This document shows, one piece after another, positions 1 through 8,800 of a DNA stretch of 38,499 nt (position 1 is the stretch's first letter; every line of letters begins with the position of its first letter). A program made the position numbers and the translations under genes. Source of the DNA: an uncultured SAR86 cluster bacterium (GTDB taxonomy: Bacteria > Pseudomonadota > Gammaproteobacteria > Magnimaribacterales > D2472); the NCBI GenBank assembly GCA_902551185.1, contig CACDCN010000011.1, positions 1-38,499 on the forward strand. The letters run 5' to 3'. A model generated the notes under the pieces. The model had not been told where the DNA came from, made no database searches, and worked only from the letters and a program-made list of their open reading frames with translations.

Positions 1-1382
1 CAGGCATTGCATTTGAAGCGTTAAGCCATACTGGCCATTTAAAACCTAATGTTCTAATAATTTTAAATGATAATGATATGTCCATTTCTGAGAATATTGG
101 AGGACTCTCTAATTATTTCTCAAGAATATGGGCATCAAAAATATACAAAGGAATTAAAAAAAGTGGCGCAAGCTTTTTAAAACCTTTACCGCAAGCATAT
201 CATCTCGCAAGAAAAGTAGAGACTCAAATGAAAGCTATGGTAGCACCAGGAACAATCTTTGAAGAACTAGGATTAAATTATATTGGACCAATTGATGGGC
301 ATAATTTAAAAGAATTAATAAATGTTATATCTAATCTAAAAGAATTTGATGGTCCTCAGTTTTTACATGTTATTACAAAAAAAGGTGCGGGTTTAGACCC
401 TGCAGAAGCAGATAGAATTGGATTTCATGCCATTGGAAAAATTAATTCTATTAAAGATGAAAAAACAAAACAAAAAAAATATCAAGATATTTTTGGGGAA
501 TGGATTGTTGATATGGCGTCACAAGACAATGATTTAATTGGAATAACCCCAGCGATGAAAGAAGGATCTGGTCTTGTTATGTTTAGTAAAAAATATCCTG
601 AAAGATATTTTGATGTTGCAATTGCTGAGCAACATTCTGTAACTTTTGCAGCTGGACTTGCTGTTGAAAATAAAAAACCCGTGGTTGCTATATATTCGAC
701 CTTTTTACAAAGAGCTTATGATCAATTAATTCATGACATTGCAATACAAAATCTTAATGTAACTTTTGCTTTGGATCGATCTGGTTTAGTAGGTGAAGAT
801 GGTCCAACTCATTCAGGCAATTATGACATTGCATATTTAAGGTGTATTCCAAATATGATTATATGTACTCCATCTAATGAGAATGAGGTTAGACATTTAT
901 TAACAACAGCATATCTATATCAAGGTCCAGCTACTGTAAGGTACCCAAGAGGGATTGGTACAAATGAAGAAGTTGAACAAGACTTGAAGCCATATGAAAT
1001 TGGAAAGGCTAAAGTTATAAATGAAGAAAATAGTAAAGTAATAATATTAAATTTTGGAGCCTTAATTGATCAAGCTATAGAGGTAGCTAAAGACTTAAAA
1101 TTAACCTTAATTGATATGAGATTTGTTAAACCATTAGATGAAGATATTCTTAAAGAATATCTATCTAAATCAGATATGTTTATATCTATTGAAGATGGAT
1201 CAATAATGGGTGGTGCTGGAAGTGCTGTCCAAGAATTTTGTTCAAAAGAAAACATCAATATTAAATCAATACTTTTTGGTATACCAGATCAATTTATTGA
1301 GCATGCATCAAGAGAAGAAATGTTAAATGAAGCAGGGCTTTCTTCAGAAAGTATTAAATCTAAACTAAAAGAAATGTTATAA
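1..1382 (+). CDS. dxs: 1-deoxy-D-xylulose-5-phosphate synthase, 5' end cut by window
   Basis: This enzyme condenses pyruvate and glyceraldehyde 3-phosphate into DXP with thiamine diphosphate, the first step of the MEP isoprenoid pathway and a precursor for thiamine and pyridoxal; it is cytosolic. The reading frame is open from base 3 and enters the window inside the TPP-binding domain (LNDNDMSISENIGGL), so about 150 N-terminal residues of a roughly 620-residue protein lie upstream; the ATG at 78 is internal. Visible parts are the pyrimidine-binding domain with the catalytic Glu in AIAEQHSVTFAAGLA, the DRSGLVGEDGPTHSG motif, and the C-terminal transketolase domain. The 3' end overlaps the convergent pgpA by 23 bp. 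No frameshift is seen. The family call is very secure. Confidence 0.97.
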   Translation, partial: GIAFEALSHTGHLKPNVLIILNDNDMSISENIGGLSNYFSRIWASKIYKGIKKSGASFLKPLPQAYHLARKVETQMKAMVAPGTIFEELGLNYIGPIDGHNLKELINVISNLKEFDGPQFLHVITKKGAGLDPAEADRIGFHAIGKINSIKDEKTKQKKYQDIFGEWIVDMASQDNDLIGITPAMKEGSGLVMFSKKYPERYFDVAIAEQHSVTFAAGLAVENKKPVVAIYSTFLQRAYDQLIHDIAIQNLNVTFALDRSGLVGEDGPTHSGNYDIAYLRCIPNMIICTPSNENEVRHLLTTAYLYQGPATVRYPRGIGTNEEVEQDLKPYEIGKAKVINEENSKVIILNFGALIDQAIEVAKDLKLTLIDMRFVKPLDEDILKEYLSKSDMFISIEDGSIMGGAGSAVQEFCSKENINIKSILFGIPDQFIEHASREEMLNEAGLSSESIKSKLKEML

Positions 1383-1845
1383 GAGTTGCGCCTGCTGCAG
1401 CAAAAATTCCAGCAATACAATCATCAATAACAATACCAAAACCATTTTTCATTTTTTTATCAAAATATGAAATTGGGAAAGGTTTTAAAATATCAAACAA
1501 TCTAAACAATATAAGAGCTATAACTGCATATATGGTTCGATCTTTTTGAGTTGAGACTATATAGATTGCTGGCATCAAAGAAATCCACATGCCAACCAAT
1601 TCATCTAACACAATTGATTTATGATCTTTTTCTATTAAATCTTTTGTAACCTTTTCACATATCCATATAGCAAAAAATAAACTTGCTATTGTTAAAAAAA
1701 GCATATTTATAAAGTGCGATATAAATATAAAAACTACCCATGCGAATATACTTCCAAATGTTCCTGGAGCAACTGGAATAAGTCCAATGCCGCCCAGTGT
1801 TGCAATGAAATGATATGGATTTTTTAAACTTGGGAAGTTTTGCAT
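1360..1845 (-). CDS. pgpA: Phosphatidylglycerophosphatase A
   Basis: PgpA is an inner-membrane phosphatase that converts phosphatidylglycerophosphate to phosphatidylglycerol. The protein has the family N-terminus NPYHFIATLGGIGLIPVAPG followed by GTFGS, the SIVLDELVGMWISL segment, FRLFDILKPFPI and the C-terminal GFGIVIDDCIAGI, with several hydrophobic helices. I chose the ATG at 1845, giving 161 residues. It lies one base after the TGA of the upstream GlpD-like gene (TGA-A-ATG), which fits translational coupling, and it matches the usual N-terminus. A longer frame from 1905 would add 20 Gln/Leu-rich residues that fall entirely inside the upstream gene. The 3' end overlaps dxs from the opposite strand. 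Confidence 0.94.
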   Translation of the reverse strand: MQNFPSLKNPYHFIATLGGIGLIPVAPGTFGSIFAWVVFIFISHFINMLFLTIASLFFAIWICEKVTKDLIEKDHKSIVLDELVGMWISLMPAIYIVSTQKDRTIYAVIALILFRLFDILKPFPISYFDKKMKNGFGIVIDDCIAGIFAAAGATLITFLLV

Positions 1846-1846
1846 T

Positions 1847-2908
1847 TCAGACAATTGTAGCAATTTTTCTTGCAATTGAAGGAGATGTTGTCCACTTGCC
1901 TCCAAAAATACTTATTAAATTAGAATCTTGTTGAATAAAAAAATCCCTTGAGGATTTATGAAAATCATTTTTTGATCTTATTAATGGCCTTACTCCAGAA
2001 TAAGATGAGATGATATCTTTTCTTGTTACATGATCTCTAAAAGCCTGATTAATACTATCAATTAAATAATTTTCTTCGTTAGAATCAATTTCTGGTTTGT
2101 CAGGTGATTTTACCTTCACCTCTGTTGTGCCTAATAAAGTATATCCTTTATAAGGTAATGCAAATACGTACCTAGATTGACAAATACCTTTAAACATTAA
2201 TCCTGAATGTATCTTCTTATTAAGAATAAGATGGCTTCCTTTAATATAATCAATATCTTTCAAACTTTTTACTTTATTCTTCTCCAGTAATATTTTTGTC
2301 CAAGGTCCAACTGCTAATATTACCTTATCAAATTTTTTATTATCAATATTTCCATAAGTATCAAAATTAGATACCTCATTATTTTCATATAAATTGATTT
2401 TTAATTCTTTGGCCAGATGAATTAAATCTTTTCCAAGTGATTCGTCATCCATTACCCCATCAAAAAAAGAAAGGTGACCTTTGTAATCATTATAAAGATT
2501 TAAATCTTGCAAAACTTTTCTTATAGATAGCTTACTTTTTCCTAGTCTCTTTTTGCCTGCTAGAAAACCATAAAATTTTATGCCTATATAAAATTTCAAT
2601 AATTCTAAAGAAAATATATTTTTAAATGGTATTAAAATCTTAATCTTATTAGTATGTTGAGGAAAATTTGTTAACCACCAATATCTATCATTAAGTCCTT
2701 TTTGTACTTCTTTAATATGAAAATTTTCAAGGTACCTAAGGCCGCCATGAAGCAATTTGGTTGTTTTTGAACTTGTTTCACTTAGAAGTGATTTTTTTTC
2801 AAATATAGAAACTTGATGTCCCTCTTTGGCTAGAAAAATACCTACTACTAATCCAGATATGCCTCCCCCAATAATCCCAATCTTTTTACTCAAAAGAATC
2901 CCATCCAT
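1847..2908 (-). CDS. Short GlpD-like FAD-dependent oxidoreductase
   Basis: This is a member of the FAD-dependent glycerol-3-phosphate dehydrogenase (GlpD)/DAO family. It shows an N-terminal dinucleotide-binding motif IGIIGGGISGLVVG, the GlpD-type segment TTKLLHGGLRYLE, an AVGPWT motif typical of the DAO fold, and a terminal FGGKWTT segment. With about 353 residues it ends just after the FAD domain and lacks the C-terminal helical domain of the roughly 500-residue GlpD. The substrate is therefore uncertain: glycerol 3-phosphate is likely, another small hydroxy acid or amine is possible. The start is ambiguous. I use ATG at 2908, which overlaps thiL by 23 bp; TTG at 2893, next to the thiL stop, is an alternative. 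It lies between thiL and pgpA, one base from pgpA. Confidence 0.8.
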   Translation of the reverse strand: MDGILLSKKIGIIGGGISGLVVGIFLAKEGHQVSIFEKKSLLSETSSKTTKLLHGGLRYLENFHIKEVQKGLNDRYWWLTNFPQHTNKIKILIPFKNIFSLELLKFYIGIKFYGFLAGKKRLGKSKLSIRKVLQDLNLYNDYKGHLSFFDGVMDDESLGKDLIHLAKELKINLYENNEVSNFDTYGNIDNKKFDKVILAVGPWTKILLEKNKVKSLKDIDYIKGSHLILNKKIHSGLMFKGICQSRYVFALPYKGYTLLGTTEVKVKSPDKPEIDSNEENYLIDSINQAFRDHVTRKDIISSYSGVRPLIRSKNDFHKSSRDFFIQQDSNLISIFGGKWTTSPSIARKIATIV

Positions 2909-3776
2909 TTTTTTTGAGGTCAACTGGTATATTATCTTTTATGAGTTCGATATTTTTACCTTGAGTGATCTCTCCTATTAGAAAAAAATCTTTTTTATTA
3001 AACTTTTCTGCATATATCTTTGGGCAAGTAAAGCACAACTCATAATCATCACCATATGATAAATCATCAATATCATTAGTAATTGGAATATCTTCATAAA
3101 AAATTTTTGCGCCAACTTTTGATAACTTACATATACTTCGAAGATCTTTTAATAGTCCATCTGAAATATCTATACAAGAAGATGCTAATTCTGAAATATA
3201 TTTACTTTTATCAAAATTAATTTTAGGACAAAAATAATGCTGAACAAAAGAAGATTTTTTGCCATTACTCCAATCTATCAATCCTTTGCGCCCTCTTCCT
3301 AATTGTCCTGTTATATATATATTATCTCCAGGTTTTGCATTAGATCTTGTAAGGATATTCTCATTTATATAACCAAAAACATTTACACATACATTTATCT
3401 CTCCAAATGTTACATCACCTCCAACCAGCTTAATCTGATATTCATTCATTACAGATTGAATGCCTTGGGTGAATTTTTTATACCAATTAATATCTTTCTT
3501 GTTAGATGTTAATCCAACTGAAATGAATGAGGGTGTTGCGCCCATAGCTGCTAGATCACTTAAAGCTACTGCGACTGATCTGAAGGCGATATCTTCAGGC
3601 GATGCATTATTTGGAAAATGCGTATGTATTTTTGATATATCTAAAGAATGAACAAGATTAGCTTTTTGAGACTTTATGACTGCAGCATCGTCCCCAGATC
3701 CAACCAGTACTAAACTATCTATTTTGTCCTCAACTAAATGTTGAAAACAATTTAAAATATCAGACTCGGATATCAA
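2886..3776 (-). CDS. thiL: Thiamine-monophosphate kinase
   Basis: ThiL phosphorylates thiamine monophosphate to thiamine diphosphate with ATP in the cytosol. Family motifs are present in order: VGSGDDAAVI at residues 25-34, the ALSDLAAMGATPSF segment, LVGGDVTFG, the glycine-rich ITGQLGRGRKG, DISDGLLKDL and GDDYELCF. The length of 296 residues is normal for the family. The usual TD after the first motif reads LD here, a mild divergence. The start is TTG at 3776, overlapping the thiolase TGA as TTGA, which suggests coupled translation. In many gammaproteobacteria thiL follows nusB; here it is on the opposite strand and about 6.5 kb away. Confidence 0.95.
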   Translation of the reverse strand: MISESDILNCFQHLVEDKIDSLVLVGSGDDAAVIKSQKANLVHSLDISKIHTHFPNNASPEDIAFRSVAVALSDLAAMGATPSFISVGLTSNKKDINWYKKFTQGIQSVMNEYQIKLVGGDVTFGEINVCVNVFGYINENILTRSNAKPGDNIYITGQLGRGRKGLIDWSNGKKSSFVQHYFCPKINFDKSKYISELASSCIDISDGLLKDLRSICKLSKVGAKIFYEDIPITNDIDDLSYGDDYELCFTCPKIYAEKFNKKDFFLIGEITQGKNIELIKDNIPVDLKKNGWDSFE

Positions 3777-4960
3777 GAAGGGTATCTTTCAAACAATCCG
3801 CTGGCGCCCATACCTCCACCAACACACATTGTTACAATACCAAATTGTTTATCTTGATTTTGAAGTTGACGAGTTAAATGTCCCACCTGCCTTGAGCCTG
3901 TCATACCAAAAGGATGTCCAATTGAAATTGATCCACCATCTAAATTTAATTTATCCATTGATATACCTAATTTATCTCTACAATAAACAACTTGAACTGC
4001 AAAGGCTTCATTTAATTCCCAAATATCAATATCTTCTATAGATAAATTATAATTACTAAGGAGTTTTGGCACAGAATATACTGGTCCGATTCCCATTTCA
4101 TCTGGCTCACAACCCATAGTAGTAAAGCCTCTAAAATATGCTAATGGCTTCAACCCAAGATCTTTTGCTTTTTCTTCTGACATAACTAATGTTACTGAAG
4201 CGCCATCAGAAAGTTGAGATGAATTTCCAGCAGTCACGGATCCATTTTCTGGATCAAATACTGGTTTAAGAGATGATAACCCTTCAAGAGTTGTTTCTGG
4301 TCTATTACATTCATCCTTATCAACTGTGTAATCTATCTCTTTAGATTCTCCTGTTTCCTTGTTCGTTAGAAGCATTTTTGTTTGCATTGGAATAATTTCA
4401 TCATCGTAACCGCCAGACTGTTGAGCTGCCGCAGTCCTCATTTGACTTTCGTATGCGTATTCATCTTGAGCCTCTCTTGAAACATCATATCTTTTAGCAA
4501 CTACTTCAGCTGTCATACCCATTGGAAAATATATTCCTGGAGATTCTTCAGCAAGTCTTTCATTAACAAAATTATCCATATTCATATTCATCATTGAAAT
4601 CGTTTCGGCCCCACCAGCAATAACTGTGTCATAACAACCAGCCATTATTTGTCCTGCTGCCATTGAAATAGACTGAAGGCCAGAAGAACAATACCTGTTG
4701 ATTGTTGTCCCACCTGTTGATATAGGTAGTTTTGATAAGACTGCTGCATTTCTTGCAATGTTGTGTCCTTGCGCTCCTTCTGGATTACCGCAACCCATGA
4801 TAATGTCCTCTACCTCTTCTGGTGGTAAATTTGGATTACGTTCTAACATTGCATCAATAATATGAGCAAGCATCTCATCTGGTCTGGTCATATTAAATCC
4901 ACCTCTATGAGATTTAGCCAACCCTGTTCTTACGCTATCAACAATAACTACATTTTTCAT
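3773..4960 (-). CDS. Acetyl-CoA acyltransferase (thiolase, FadA/AtoB type)
   Basis: This thiolase carries out CoA-dependent cleavage of 3-ketoacyl-CoA, or the reverse condensation of acetyl-CoA. The catalytic set is intact: nucleophilic Cys91 in NRYCSSGLQS, His349 in SIGHPFGMTG and Cys379 in CVGGGMGASG, plus the NEAFAVQ loop. The length of 395 residues is typical of the family. A clear GGAG ribosome binding site lies about 6 bases before the ATG at 4960. No fadB-type partner is adjacent, so beta-oxidation, acetoacetyl-CoA metabolism or another degradative route cannot be told apart. It is the first gene of the thiolase-thiL-glpD-like-pgpA run and overlaps thiL by 4 bp. Confidence 0.92.
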   Translation of the reverse strand: MKNVVIVDSVRTGLAKSHRGGFNMTRPDEMLAHIIDAMLERNPNLPPEEVEDIIMGCGNPEGAQGHNIARNAAVLSKLPISTGGTTINRYCSSGLQSISMAAGQIMAGCYDTVIAGGAETISMMNMNMDNFVNERLAEESPGIYFPMGMTAEVVAKRYDVSREAQDEYAYESQMRTAAAQQSGGYDDEIIPMQTKMLLTNKETGESKEIDYTVDKDECNRPETTLEGLSSLKPVFDPENGSVTAGNSSQLSDGASVTLVMSEEKAKDLGLKPLAYFRGFTTMGCEPDEMGIGPVYSVPKLLSNYNLSIEDIDIWELNEAFAVQVVYCRDKLGISMDKLNLDGGSISIGHPFGMTGSRQVGHLTRQLQNQDKQFGIVTMCVGGGMGASGLFERYPS

Positions 4961-4983
4961 AATTTCTCCAATAAAAATCTTAA

Positions 4984-5295
4984 CTATTCTATTCTATCTT
5001 CATCCTTACTTAAAGCCTTATACCAATCTGGAATTAAATCTATTTTAAATTCTTTAGCTTTTTTTAATACATATGGTATTGAAATAGGACTAAACGGGAG
5101 GATGACTAAAATTCCAAGTCCTAAACTTTTTAAAACCTGCTTAAGCTGATAGTTTGCTTCATCAATTTCTTCATCAGTTGCAACACCTTCGACATATCTC
5201 ACATAAATATCCAACATTCTTTTATTTTCATCTGTCTCTTCTAAAAAAGAATCTTTTAGTTTTAAAATATATTGATGAATTTTTTTTGTATTCAT
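4984..5295 (-). CDS. Small protein, possibly LETM1-like
   Basis: This 103-residue protein is not firmly recognised. The N-terminal half (about 1-65) is charged and helical. It is followed by a hydrophobic stretch GLGILVILPFSPISIPYVLK and then KAKEFKIDLIPDWYKAL. The pattern of Leu-rich helix, LPF, proline-rich turn, helix and (L/I)P resembles the core of LETM1-like ribosome-binding domains found in small bacterial proteins, but that match is by eye and weak. The single hydrophobic stretch could be one membrane segment. It lies 23 bp upstream of the thiolase and is divergent from nth with only 32 bp between the starts. The gene itself looks real by codon use and position; the function is open. 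Confidence 0.65.
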   Translation of the reverse strand: MNTKKIHQYILKLKDSFLEETDENKRMLDIYVRYVEGVATDEEIDEANYQLKQVLKSLGLGILVILPFSPISIPYVLKKAKEFKIDLIPDWYKALSKDEDRIE

Positions 5296-5327
5296 AGAAT
5301 TTAAAATATTATGCTACATTTATTTAA
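5296..5327. promoter_or_regulatory. Very short divergent intergenic region
   Basis: These 32 bases must hold or overlap the promoter elements of the divergent small-protein gene and of nth. The stretch is nearly all A/T, with a -10-like TATGCT in the plus direction. No second element could be assigned with confidence. Confidence 0.3.
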
Positions 5328-5981
5328 ATGAAGAAATCTGATAGGGCTAAAATTGTAAAAAAAGTTTTAGATAGGGTCTATCCTGAAACCCCTATTCCAC
5401 TTAATCATAAAGATACTTTCACGTTGTTAATTGCTGTTCTTTTATCTGCTCAATGTACTGATGAAAGAGTTAATGAAGTTACGCCAAACCTATTTTCAAT
5501 TGCCTCTAATCCAAAAGACATTTCAAAGCTTTCAGTAGAAAAAATATATCAAATTATTAGGCCATGTGGCCTTGGACCTCAAAAGTCTAAAGCGATTCAT
5601 AAACTATCAAATATTCTTATAAAAAAATATAATCAAAAGGTTCCAGACAATCTTAAAGATCTTGAGAGCCTTCCAGGTGTCGGCCATAAGACAGCCTCTG
5701 TAGTTATGAGTCAAGGCTTTGGTGTGCCTGCCTTTCCAGTTGATACTCACATTCACAGACTAAGTCAAAGATGGGGTTTAACTAATGGCAAAAATGTTAG
5801 AAAAACTGAAGAGGATCTAAAAAAAATATTTCCTAAGTTGTCATGGAATAAATTACATCTTCAGATTATTTTTTGGGGAAGAGAGCATTGTATAGCCAAA
5901 TCTTGTTTTGGTCTTGAATGTGAAATATGCAAATTATGTTATCCAAACAGAAAAAAACCTTTTATGCACAAAAAGCCTTAG
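5328..5981 (+). CDS. nth: Endonuclease III (DNA glycosylase/AP lyase)
   Basis: Nth removes oxidised pyrimidines from DNA and nicks the abasic site. The helix-hairpin-helix LPGVGHKTASVV carries the catalytic Lys121, and Asp139 lies in PVDTHIHRLSQRWGL. The length of 217 residues is normal. The C-terminal iron-sulfur loop has five cysteines (C188, C193, C198, C201, C204) in place of the canonical C-X6-C-X2-C-X5-C. C188, C198 and C204 keep the canonical positions, while the second canonical cysteine is a glycine; C193 or C201 may substitute. It starts the plus-strand run leading to glyA, 33 bp downstream. Confidence 0.95.
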   Translation: MKKSDRAKIVKKVLDRVYPETPIPLNHKDTFTLLIAVLLSAQCTDERVNEVTPNLFSIASNPKDISKLSVEKIYQIIRPCGLGPQKSKAIHKLSNILIKKYNQKVPDNLKDLESLPGVGHKTASVVMSQGFGVPAFPVDTHIHRLSQRWGLTNGKNVRKTEEDLKKIFPKLSWNKLHLQIIFWGREHCIAKSCFGLECEICKLCYPNRKKPFMHKKP

Positions 5982-6014
5982 ATAATATAAAATTAATGTC
6001 TAAATTTTTGAATT

Positions 6015-7295
6015 ATGAAATCTTCTAAAAGTGATAGTGTTTTCTCTGATAAAAGCTCTATAAAGGACTTTGATAAAGATCTATGGTTATCTTTTGAGAA
6101 TGAATCAAAAAGACAAGAAGATCATATTGAATTAATTGCGTCAGAAAATTATGCATCTAAAAGAGTGCTTGAAGCCCAAGGATCGATTCTTACTAATAAA
6201 TATGCAGAAGGATACCCATCAAAAAGATATTATGGAGGTTGTGAGAATGTTGATATTGCAGAAAATCTTGCAATTGAAAGAGCAAAAGAATTATTTAATG
6301 CTGATTATGCAAATGTTCAACCACACTCTGGTTCGTCTGCAAATTCAGCAGCATTTTTAGCATTATTAGAGCCTAATGACACTATTCTTGGAATGAGCCT
6401 AGATCATGGAGGGCATTTAACCCATGGTTCTAAAGTAAATTTTTCTGGTAGAAATTATAAAAGTATTCAATACGGACTTCATCCGGAAACAGATGACATT
6501 AATTATGATGAAGTCAGAACTTTAGCGAAAAAACATAATCCAAAATTAATTATTGCTGGCTTCTCTGCATTTTCTGGAATTCTTGATTGGAAAAAATTTA
6601 AAGATATTGCTGAAGAAACTGGAGCTTTATTGCTTGTTGATATGGCTCATGTTTCTGGTTTGGTTGCTGCAGGCCTATACCCCTCTCCAATTCCATATGC
6701 TGATGTTGTAACTTCTACCACCCACAAAACTTTAAGAGGACCAAGGTCTGGAATTATTCTTGCAAAGAAAAATGAAGAAATAGAAAAAAAATTAAACTCT
6801 GCAGTATTTCCAGGATCTCAAGGAGGTCCATTAATGCATGTCATTGCTGCAAAAGCAATATGTTTTAAAGAGGCATTAGATCCTGAATTTAAAATCTATA
6901 CTCAACAAGTTATGGATAATGCAAAACTTATGGCAGAGACTCTTATCTCTAATAATATTGATATTGTTACAAATGGAACAAAAAATCATATTGTTTTAGT
7001 AGACTTAAGAAATAAAAATATCAGTGGTAAAGATCTAGAAAGTACCTTGGGCTGTGTAAATATAACAGTAAATAAAAATTCTGTGCCAAATGATCCAGCC
7101 TCGCCATTTGTAACATCTGGTATAAGGATTGGAACTCCAGCTGTTACAACAAGAGGCTTTAAAGAAGAAGAAATTATAAAAATTAGCAACTGGATATCAT
7201 CCATTATTAATGATTTTGATAACGTTGAATTGCAAAATAAAATTAAAAAAGAAGTCCATAATATGACACATGAATTTCCAGTATATAATTTATAA
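6015..7295 (+). CDS. glyA: Serine hydroxymethyltransferase
   Basis: GlyA interconverts serine and glycine using PLP and tetrahydrofolate, and is the main source of one-carbon units for purine and thymidylate synthesis. The PLP lysine is Lys238 in [16 protein letters not shown]. Other family segments are [38 protein letters not shown] and [11 protein letters not shown]. The length of 426 residues is close to the E. coli enzyme (417), with about ten extra Ser/Asp-rich residues at the N-terminus. The stop codon directly abuts the nrdR ATG with no gap, suggesting coupling. The glyA-nrdR pairing is common in gammaproteobacteria. Confidence 0.97.
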   Translation: MKSSKSDSVFSDKSSIKDFDKDLWLSFENESKRQEDHIELIASENYASKRVLEAQGSILTNKYAEGYPSKRYYGGCENVDIAENLAIERAKELFNADYANVQPHSGSSANSAAFLALLEPNDTILGMSLDHGGHLTHGSKVNFSGRNYKSIQYGLHPETDDINYDEVRTLAKKHNPKLIIAGFSAFSGILDWKKFKDIAEETGALLLVDMAHVSGLVAAGLYPSPIPYADVVTSTTHKTLRGPRSGIILAKKNEEIEKKLNSAVFPGSQGGPLMHVIAAKAICFKEALDPEFKIYTQQVMDNAKLMAETLISNNIDIVTNGTKNHIVLVDLRNKNISGKDLESTLGCVNITVNKNSVPNDPASPFVTSGIRIGTPAVTTRGFKEEEIIKISNWISSIINDFDNVELQNKIKKEVHNMTHEFPVYNL

Positions 7296-7775
7296 ATGTA
7301 CTGTCCTTTTTGCCAAGCTGAAGATACTAAAGTAATCGATTCTAGATTGGTAGCTGATGGATCTCAGACAAGAAGAAGGAGATCATGTGAAGTTTGCGGA
7401 TCTAGGTTTACAACATTTGAAACTGCTGACTTAGCTTTACCAAGAGTGATTAAGAGTAATGGAGAGAGACAGCCATTTAATGGATCTAAACTAAAGAAAG
7501 GTATGTTGAGAGCTCTTGAGAAAAGGCCTTTATCTGCTGAAGAAATTGATACTGTATTTGGAAAAATACTTAAAAAAATAAGAACAAGCGGTGTTCGTGA
7601 AATTAAATCAATAGAAATTGGAGAAATAATGATGGGCGCCCTCAAAGAAGTTGATAGTGTTGCTTATGTTCGATTTGCTTCTGTATATAGAGATTTCCAA
7701 GATATTAAAGATTTTTCTGAAGAAATTAATTCATTAAGTAAGGAAAGACCAAAAAGTAAAAAATCGAAGAAATGA
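7296..7775 (+). CDS. nrdR: Transcriptional repressor NrdR
   Basis: NrdR represses ribonucleotide reductase genes in response to dATP/ATP. An N-terminal zinc ribbon with Cys3, Cys6, Cys31 and Cys34 (MYCPFC...SCEVCG) is followed by an ATP-cone domain ([15 protein letters not shown] through [13 protein letters not shown]). The length of 159 residues is typical. It sits between glyA and ribD, overlapping the ribD start by 4 bp (ATGA). That is the standard position in front of the riboflavin genes. No target NrdR box was identified in this window. Confidence 0.97.
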   Translation: MYCPFCQAEDTKVIDSRLVADGSQTRRRRSCEVCGSRFTTFETADLALPRVIKSNGERQPFNGSKLKKGMLRALEKRPLSAEEIDTVFGKILKKIRTSGVREIKSIEIGEIMMGALKEVDSVAYVRFASVYRDFQDIKDFSEEINSLSKERPKSKKSKK

Positions 7776-8800
7776 ATTACGAAGAAATAATGCTTCGTGC
7801 TATTTCTGAAGCTGGAAAATATAAATATACTGCAAAACCAAATCCAGTTGTTGGTGCCATTCTTGTAAAAGATAAAGAAATTATTTCTGAGGGTTATCAT
7901 ATTAGATATGGAAAAAATCATGCAGAAATAAATGCACTAATTAATGCGAATAAACATAAAAACAAAAAATTTAATGATTTTTCTGAGCTTACGCTTATTT
8001 GTACTTTGGAACCTTGTAGTCATATTGGAAAAACAGGTTCATGTGCGCATGCAATTGTTAAATCTGGAATAAAAAAAGTAATTATTGGTTCGATTGATCC
8101 AAATCCAAAAGTATCTGGCAAAGGAATTCAAATTTTAAAAGAAAATAATGTTCATGTTGATGTTGGAATTCATCAAGATCTTGTTGCAAAGCAAAATAAA
8201 TTTTTCTTTTATAGGCACATTAATAATAAACCATATATAACTGTCAAAATAGCAAGCTCATTAGATGGTAAATCTCATTATGAAAATCATGAAAGAGTTT
8301 TTATTACATGTGAGGAAGCTAGGTCTGATGTTCAACTATTAAGAGCAGAATATGATGCTATCCTTACTGGAACAAATACCCTTTTAAATGACAATCCAAG
8401 AATGAATGCAAGAGTTAATTTTGCTGTTAATCAGCCTGAAAAAATATTAATGTCAACATCATTTAGCTTGGGAGCTAATAAATCTGAAATGCCTTTTTTT
8501 GAAGGCGAAAGGGTTACACATTTTCAGCATAATGATATTGATTGCGTGATACCAATAATGCTTGAAAATGATAAATGCTCTATTTTAGTAGAAGCTGGCC
8601 CTAAATTAGCAAATTCATTTTTAAAAACTGGTTATGTTGACGAACTAATAATATACAAATCTCAAAATGAGCTTGGTGAAAACGGTGTAAGTTGGTTTAT
8701 ACAAGATAATGCTGTAGAAAATTATGGTTTTAAATTAGAATCCTCATGTAAAATTGGTTCCGATTTGAAAGAGATATATAAAAAAAATGGAAAAGAGTAA
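7772..8800 (+). CDS. ribD: Bifunctional riboflavin deaminase/reductase
   Basis: RibD deaminates the pyrimidine made by GTP cyclohydrolase II and then reduces its ribosyl side chain. The N-terminal cytidine-deaminase-like domain (about 1-145) has the zinc and catalytic residues His50, Glu52, Cys82 and Cys91 ([18 protein letters not shown]). The C-terminal reductase domain (about 150-342) contains [31 protein letters not shown] and [12 protein letters not shown]. At 342 residues it is about 25 shorter than the E. coli protein, the loss being in the reductase half. It overlaps nrdR by 4 bp and ribBX by 14 bp. Confidence 0.95.
   Translation: MNYEEIMLRAISEAGKYKYTAKPNPVVGAILVKDKEIISEGYHIRYGKNHAEINALINANKHKNKKFNDFSELTLICTLEPCSHIGKTGSCAHAIVKSGIKKVIIGSIDPNPKVSGKGIQILKENNVHVDVGIHQDLVAKQNKFFFYRHINNKPYITVKIASSLDGKSHYENHERVFITCEEARSDVQLLRAEYDAILTGTNTLLNDNPRMNARVNFAVNQPEKILMSTSFSLGANKSEMPFFEGERVTHFQHNDIDCVIPIMLENDKCSILVEAGPKLANSFLKTGYVDELIIYKSQNELGENGVSWFIQDNAVENYGFKLESSCKIGSDLKEIYKKNGKE

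Noticed and set aside
1846-1905. Longer N-terminus for pgpA starting at 1905
   Set aside because: The extra 20 residues are Gln/Leu-rich, lie entirely inside the upstream gene, and are absent from the family. ATG 1845 gives the TGA-A-ATG junction and a normal N-terminus.
3303-3651. Plus-strand open frames inside thiL
   Set aside because: They lie opposite a well-supported gene with intact ThiL motifs, and their translations show no family features.
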